Notes under the pieces: generated by a model | Databases searched by the model: none | The model's input: only the letters and a program-made list of their open reading frames with translations | Told to the model about the DNA's origin: nothing | Position numbers and translations under genes: made by a program | IMG/VR virus record: IMGVR_UViG_3300020401_000115 | Span: 1 to 21,511 of that record | Direction: 5' to 3' (one strand) | DNA length: 21,511 nt | DNA from: a virus | In this document: one piece after another, positions 19,129 through 21,511 of the stretch | How the letters are laid out: every line of letters starts with the position of its first letter | How positions within the stretch are numbered: position 1 is the first letter of the stretch

Positions 19129-19512
19129 ATGACTATTCAAACAATCACATTTCACCAGCGTTCAACAGGTATGACAGGACAGGTGCTTGCATCACCGGAG
19201 ATAGAGCGTAAGCTGTCTAAGGTAGAGGCACTGTATCAGCAGTATCATGGCGTGAAGCTAGGCCGTTACAACTTCTACAACATCATGCTCAAGTATGCTC
19301 GTGAAGCAAAGGCTGACTGTGGTGGTTACTTACAGTACACAACAGAGGCTATTGCTGGTATCTTCTTGGACGCTATGCACAAGGAATTGGGCAAGGCTGT
19401 ACGTAGAAAGAACACAGACAAGCCTGTGACTGTAGAGATTGGCAGTGTAACTATCAACAATCTTCGTGACCTTGCTAGACAAGGCCGTGGCAAAGCAAAA
19501 AAGGTGGCTTAA
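19129..19512 (+). CDS. 127-aa protein of unknown function
   Basis: Reads MTIQTITFHQRSTGMTGQVL.., a helix SPEIERKLSKVEALYQQYHG, an aromatic stretch KLGRYNFYNIMLKYAREAKA, then QYTTEAIAGIFLDAMHKELG and a basic tail ARQGRGKAKKVA. Mostly helical with a basic end, compatible with DNA binding. Not recognised. AAAGGAG is eight bases before ATG 19129; the next gene starts right after its stop. Confidence 0.68.
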   Translation: MTIQTITFHQRSTGMTGQVLASPEIERKLSKVEALYQQYHGVKLGRYNFYNIMLKYAREAKADCGGYLQYTTEAIAGIFLDAMHKELGKAVRRKNTDKPVTVEIGSVTINNLRDLARQGRGKAKKVA

Positions 19513-19686
19513 ATGTATTGGGAAGTCGGAGTAACAATCGGTGCAGAGCGTGGGCGTGTAAACGTCCACCCTGCCACACTAAAAGAAGCTGGCTGGGAAA
19601 ATGCTGTAGAGTATGCACTGGACATGACACAAGCTATGCACCCAGACACACGCATTGAGTTTGACTATGTGAAGGAGTATGATTGA
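19513..19686 (+). CDS. 57-aa acidic protein
   Basis: Reads MYWEVGVTIGAERGRVNVHP, ATLKEAGWENAVEYALDMTQ and AMHPDTRIEFDYVKEYD. The strand-helix-strand pattern (YWEVGVTIG, then a helix, then RIEFDYVKE) suggests a tiny folded domain. It begins immediately after the preceding stop and its TGA shares a base with the next ATG (TGATG). Confidence 0.6.
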   Translation: MYWEVGVTIGAERGRVNVHPATLKEAGWENAVEYALDMTQAMHPDTRIEFDYVKEYD

Positions 19687-19859
19687 TGAGCAATGCGCAA
19701 AATGATGAAATCATGGAACGCTTGTATGATGAGGCGTATGTCCAGATATTAAAGGACAACCCTCTTGTGCCAGCAGAAGATGTTGAAAAGTATATGGAAT
19801 TTGTACATAACGAAGCTGTAAAGCTGGCACAGAAAAGGTGGGAGTTTGACTATGACTAG
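19686..19859 (+). CDS. 57-aa acidic helical protein
   Basis: Reads MSNAQNDEIMERLYDEAYVQ, ILKDNPLVPAEDVEKYMEFV and HNEAVKLAQKRWEFDYD. Predicted three short helices; acidic overall. Linked by TGATG to the gene before and an 8-bp overlap to the gene after. AAGGAG lies seven bases upstream (19673-19678). No family recognised. Confidence 0.6.
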   Translation: MSNAQNDEIMERLYDEAYVQILKDNPLVPAEDVEKYMEFVHNEAVKLAQKRWEFDYD

Positions 19860-20085
19860 TACACCCAGACCTGTGGAAGCTACATGGTCTAAGGCCAAGC
19901 TGTACAGGGTAGACTTGTACAATGTGAAGTGGCCTCGTTGTGGCACTCGACTTGTGTGGGCTGTGGTAGGTAGAAAGTGGGTGCGAGTTTGTATACCCAT
20001 TGAACTTATCAAGTTCCGCATGAGTCGGAATGAGTGGGATAGAATACCACATGAACTATTTGTAAAGGATACATATGATGAGTGA
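19852..20085 (+). CDS. 77-aa basic protein, unknown
   Basis: Reads MTSTPRPVEATWSKAKLYRV, DLYNVKWPRCGTRLVWAVVG and RKWVRVCIPIELIKFRMSRN then EWDRIPHELF. Rich in Trp, Arg and beta-strand-forming residues with a repeated strand pattern, which suggests a small beta barrel that could bind nucleic acid. GGGAG is seven bases before ATG 19852; the previous gene overlaps by 8 bp. Confidence 0.65.
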   Translation: MTSTPRPVEATWSKAKLYRVDLYNVKWPRCGTRLVWAVVGRKWVRVCIPIELIKFRMSRNEWDRIPHELFVKDTYDE

Positions 20086-20245
20086 ATATAAAATACTGCC
20101 TCGCTCTAAAGTTGAGCAACTCGTAACAAGTTTTATAGAGAAAAACAAAATATATGCAGAATACGGCAGAGACGAAGAAGGTCTTTTTGTCGTGCATTTT
20201 TTGGTTGATGAGGAGAATGATGATGACAGGTGCAGAGATATTTAA
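20078..20245 (+). CDS. 55-aa protein of unknown function
   Basis: Reads MSEYKILPRSKVEQLVTSFI, EKNKIYAEYGRDEEGLFVVH and FLVDEENDDDRCRDI. One helix followed by two strands and an acidic tail. A tandem ATG three bases earlier is equally possible; AAGGA has the better spacing to 20078. Overlaps neighbours by 8 and 23 bp. Confidence 0.58.
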   Translation: MSEYKILPRSKVEQLVTSFIEKNKIYAEYGRDEEGLFVVHFLVDEENDDDRCRDI

Positions 20246-20315
20246 CATAGGACTATTGTTGACATACCTGACAGGTATATTTATAATGCTATACATAGGA
20301 TGGAGAGACAGATGA
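20223..20315 (+). CDS. 30-aa single-helix membrane peptide, doubtful
   Basis: Reads MTGAEIFNIGLLLTYLTGIF then IMLYIGWRDR, one hydrophobic helix with a positively charged end. AGGAG lies seven bases before this ATG, and its stop (TGA, 20313-20315) shares four bases with the next start, like genuine neighbours. However, a perfect sigma70 promoter lies inside it, so the stretch may be mainly regulatory, or serve both purposes. Confidence 0.45.
   Translation: MTGAEIFNIGLLLTYLTGIFIMLYIGWRDR
20259..20287 (+). promoter_or_regulatory. perfect-consensus sigma70 promoter inside the early operon
   Basis: TTGACA (20259-20264) and TATAAT (20282-20287) are 17 bp apart, an exact consensus match. Transcription would begin near 20294 and serve the zinc-ribbon gene and those after it. 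It is probably an internal promoter that separates expression of the last gene group from that of the upstream one. Confidence 0.72.
20264..20278. promoter_or_regulatory. 15-bp palindrome in the promoter spacer, operator candidate
   Basis: ATACCTG-A-CAGGTAT is perfectly symmetric and fills the gap between the -35 and -10 hexamers of the promoter at 20259-20287. A protein bound here would block RNA polymerase directly. Partial forms (ATACCTG alone) occur at about 19005, 20926, 20955 and 21259, but those lack the second half. Confidence 0.6.
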
Positions 20316-20479
20316 AATGTCCAATATGTAACACAGAACTTATTTGGAGAGGTGACTATGATATGTTAGAGGATAGTGACGGTGAACTTTCTATGGGTTC
20401 TAACTACGATTGCCCCAACGAAGATTGTGGCGTATGGATTGAAATAATTTACCCAAACAAGGAGAATGAAGATGCCTAA
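20312..20479 (+). CDS. 55-aa zinc-ribbon-like protein
   Basis: Reads MKCPICNTELIWRGDYDMLE, DSDGELSMGSNYDCPNEDCG and VWIEIIYPNKENEDA. C3-x2-C6 and C34-x4-C39 are the four ligands of a small zinc ribbon, a design I recall in short phage proteins starting MKCP.C. Such proteins usually bind DNA, RNA or other proteins; the target here is unknown. It is the first complete gene after the promoter at 20259. The start overlaps the preceding stop by 4 bp (ATGA), and the next gene overlaps by 8 bp. Confidence 0.75.
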   Translation: MKCPICNTELIWRGDYDMLEDSDGELSMGSNYDCPNEDCGVWIEIIYPNKENEDA

Positions 20480-20651
20480 ATACAAAGTAACTGCCACAAT
20501 GGATGTGGGCTATGGACTAATTGTTGAAGCAGCCGATGAGGATACAGCTTGGGCTATAGCGAAGGAAACAGATGACATGAGTGAGTGGGTTCAAGTCGAT
20601 GATGGACACGATTGGACGTTGGAAAATGTACGGGAGATAACAGATGACTAA
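20472..20651 (+). CDS. 59-aa acidic protein
   Basis: Reads MPKYKVTATMDVGYGLIVEA, ADEDTAWAIAKETDDMSEWV and QVDDGHDWTLENVREITDD. The pattern strand (YKVTATMDVGYGLIVEA), helix (EDTAWAIAKE), acidic loop and final WTLENVREI strand resembles a family of short phage proteins of the type YKVTxT..YxVEAxDxxEAxxxA, without a known function. GGAG is seven bases before ATG 20472, preferred over the ATG six bases earlier. Confidence 0.68.
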   Translation: MPKYKVTATMDVGYGLIVEAADEDTAWAIAKETDDMSEWVQVDDGHDWTLENVREITDD

Positions 20652-20925
20652 AAATCTAGCACTGACAGGATATGAGAGAGGATATCTTACAGCCTACTAT
20701 GACGCAGTTATTCTTCAAGACATGGCAAATTGCTGTGATGAAGATTGGTATGGCATACAGATAGGTAACAGAATGTTTGACATGAACGCTTGGGTAGATG
20801 AAGATACAGGTGAATTTGTCTGTACAGCCTACGAGTGTGAATGGATTAATGATAATTGGCAGACTAATTGTGAGTACAGTTGGATATTGACAGAGAAGAA
20901 TGATGGAAGCAAAATCTATGACTAA
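20644..20925 (+). CDS. 93-aa acidic Cys/Trp-rich protein
   Basis: Reads MTKNLALTGYERGYLTAYYD.., DEDWYGIQIGNRMFDMNAWV, DEDTGEFVCTAYECEWINDN and CEYSWILTEKN. Five cysteines (CC near 29-30, then three more) and many Trp/Tyr in a strongly acidic protein. The Cys spacing does not match a simple zinc finger. Unknown function. It overlaps neighbours by 8 bp at each end. Confidence 0.68.
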   Translation: MTKNLALTGYERGYLTAYYDAVILQDMANCCDEDWYGIQIGNRMFDMNAWVDEDTGEFVCTAYECEWINDNWQTNCEYSWILTEKNDGSKIYD

Positions 20926-21049
20926 ACATACCTGTGAGCATTGCAAAAATGTGATGTACATACCTGTAGAATGGTTGCTGTATGCACACAAGCTGGTATG
21001 TTATGTTTGTAACAATGAGATAAAGCGTAAGGAGAAAACAGATGACTAA
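20918..21049 (+). CDS. 43-aa zinc-ribbon-like mini-protein
   Basis: Reads MTKHTCEHCKNVMYIPVEWL, LYAHKLVCYVCNNEIKRKEK and TDD. C6-x2-C9 and C28-x2-C31 make a classic four-Cys zinc ribbon or knuckle. Starts at ATG 20918; an in-frame ATG at 20903 would add five residues and neither has a strong ribosome binding site. Overlaps the gene before and the gene after by 8 bp each. Second Cys4 mini-protein of this operon. Confidence 0.62.
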   Translation: MTKHTCEHCKNVMYIPVEWLLYAHKLVCYVCNNEIKRKEKTDD

Positions 21050-21212
21050 ATATACAGATGAACAAATACAAAATGCTTGCGTGAAATGTGTAGATGATTG
21101 GGATATGGAAACACTATTGCGCTTTGCATATGATGAGATGTTTCATCATTACACCGAAGTAGCAAAAGCAGACAGCCTTGATGCGTTTATGCAGGAGAAT
21201 GACAATGACTAA
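21042..21212 (+). CDS. 56-aa acidic protein
   Basis: Reads MTKYTDEQIQNACVKCVDDW, DMETLLRFAYDEMFHHYTEV and AKADSLDAFMQENDND. Helical with CVKC near the start and FHHY in the middle. It recalls short phage proteins with a DDxxxLxxFAxDxL pattern, unannotated. AAGGAG precedes ATG 21042. The next gene begins 8 bp before its stop. Confidence 0.63.
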   Translation: MTKYTDEQIQNACVKCVDDWDMETLLRFAYDEMFHHYTEVAKADSLDAFMQENDND

Positions 21213-21486
21213 TTTATACAAACTAATCATGGACAGCAGACACAACCCACTGCGTAACATACCTGACATGAATACACGGCACATGATTATGCAAGTGTTG
21301 GCATGGATGTGGTGCATCATATTCAGTATGTATCTGGGTAGCGTTGTTGCCTTTGGTATCAGTGCCGCTATCCATGCACTACTAATAGCTGGCGTGTTTA
21401 TCACAGCAGGTGTATTCGAGACAGCCAAGCGTAGGCCACAGTATTTCGGTGGACTAGGCCGGGGTGCAGGTGGAGAGCATGAGTAA
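21205..21486 (+). CDS. 93-aa two-helix membrane protein
   Basis: The N-terminal segment is MTNLYKLIMDSRHNPLRNIP then DMNTRHMIMQ; two hydrophobic helices follow, about residues 28-47 (VLAWMWCIIFSMYLGSVVAF) and 50-73 (SAAIHALLIAGVFITAGVFE), and a basic Gly/Arg-rich tail ends the protein. The NPLRNIPDxxTRHMxMQxLAWMW pattern is one I recall in phages of marine alphaproteobacteria, without a role. AGGAG is seven bases before ATG 21205; the frame extends upstream but the earlier codons lie in the previous gene. Confidence 0.72.
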   Translation: MTNLYKLIMDSRHNPLRNIPDMNTRHMIMQVLAWMWCIIFSMYLGSVVAFGISAAIHALLIAGVFITAGVFETAKRRPQYFGGLGRGAGGEHE

Positions 21487-21511
21487 GTGCGAAGACTGCA
21501 CATACGATGAG
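21479..21511 (+). CDS. 5' end of a further small gene (cut by window edge)
   Basis: ATG 21479 opens MSKCEDCTYDE and runs off the window. It has the 8-bp overlap with the preceding gene (ATGAGTAA) that is usual in this operon and a CxxC pair that might start another zinc ribbon. GGAG is present but only three bases away. Confidence 0.45.
   Translation, partial: MSKCEDCTYDE

Noticed and set aside
19005-21265. Repeated ATACCTG sequences at about 19005, 20926, 20955 and 21259
   Set aside because: They lack the second half of the palindrome and are explained by coding (Ile-Pro-Val/Asp type codons or similar), so they are not called operators.
1-21511. tRNA genes, CRISPR arrays, insertion sequences, integrase and attachment sites
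   Set aside because: I looked for T-loop GTTCGAATC-type sequences, regularly spaced repeats, transposase motifs and tyrosine-recombinase genes and found none. The GTCCAA palindromes are too irregularly spaced for CRISPR.

Overview
The window is part of a tailed double-stranded DNA phage genome, most likely a marine phage of an alphaproteobacterium. The evidence is a head-morphogenesis series (small and large terminase, portal, scaffold, major capsid protein), a T4-type lysozyme with holin-like neighbours, and a set of small basic proteins that I recall only from marine phages and giant viruses. Host and phage family are inferences. No integrase, tRNA, CRISPR array, insertion sequence, DNA polymerase or tail gene is visible.

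Left arm (1-15136, all minus strand). One tightly packed late operon is read from right to left. It starts at a textbook sigma70 promoter (15309-15281), runs through about a dozen small basic or membrane proteins of unknown role (15136-9854), then a lysis cassette (9854-8774: holin-like protein, two-helix membrane protein, lysozyme), then small terminase, an HTH-like protein, large terminase, portal, a small coupled gene, a 663-aa virion-type protein, scaffold and major capsid protein. Most junctions are 1-bp (TAATG, TGATG) or 4-bp (ATGA) overlaps. The capsid gene has its own promoter in the only sizeable gap (1115-1353). The next gene starts at base 4 and leaves the window. Three genes too short for a usual ORF cut-off lie at 11731-12111; one encodes a Lys/Met/Arg/Gly tandem-repeat protein.

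Central control region (15137-16056). This is about 900 bp between divergent operons. Its left part is AT-rich with ACACT/AGTGT and TAGGCA inverted repeats. Its middle is abruptly GC-rich with palindromes. Its right end is an 83-bp inverted repeat enclosing a terminator-like hairpin just ahead of the first rightward gene. It is the best candidate for the transcription switch and possibly a replication origin.

Right arm (16057-21511, all plus strand). This is the early or accessory side: more than twenty mostly tiny genes, many overlapping by a few bases. The most recognisable are a 235-aa phage protein of a conserved family (Cys-x7-Cys-x3-Cys plus RLNGTSDI), two zinc-ribbon-like mini-proteins and several small membrane proteins. 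A 14-bp palindrome (GTCCAA-TG-TTGGAC) recurs five times between 15.75 and 19.1 kb; two copies sit in intergenic leaders, each next to a long inverted repeat, and a third falls at a gene end just ahead of the next start. A second textbook sigma70 promoter, with a perfect 15-bp palindrome in its spacer, lies at 20259-20287 inside a 30-codon gene.
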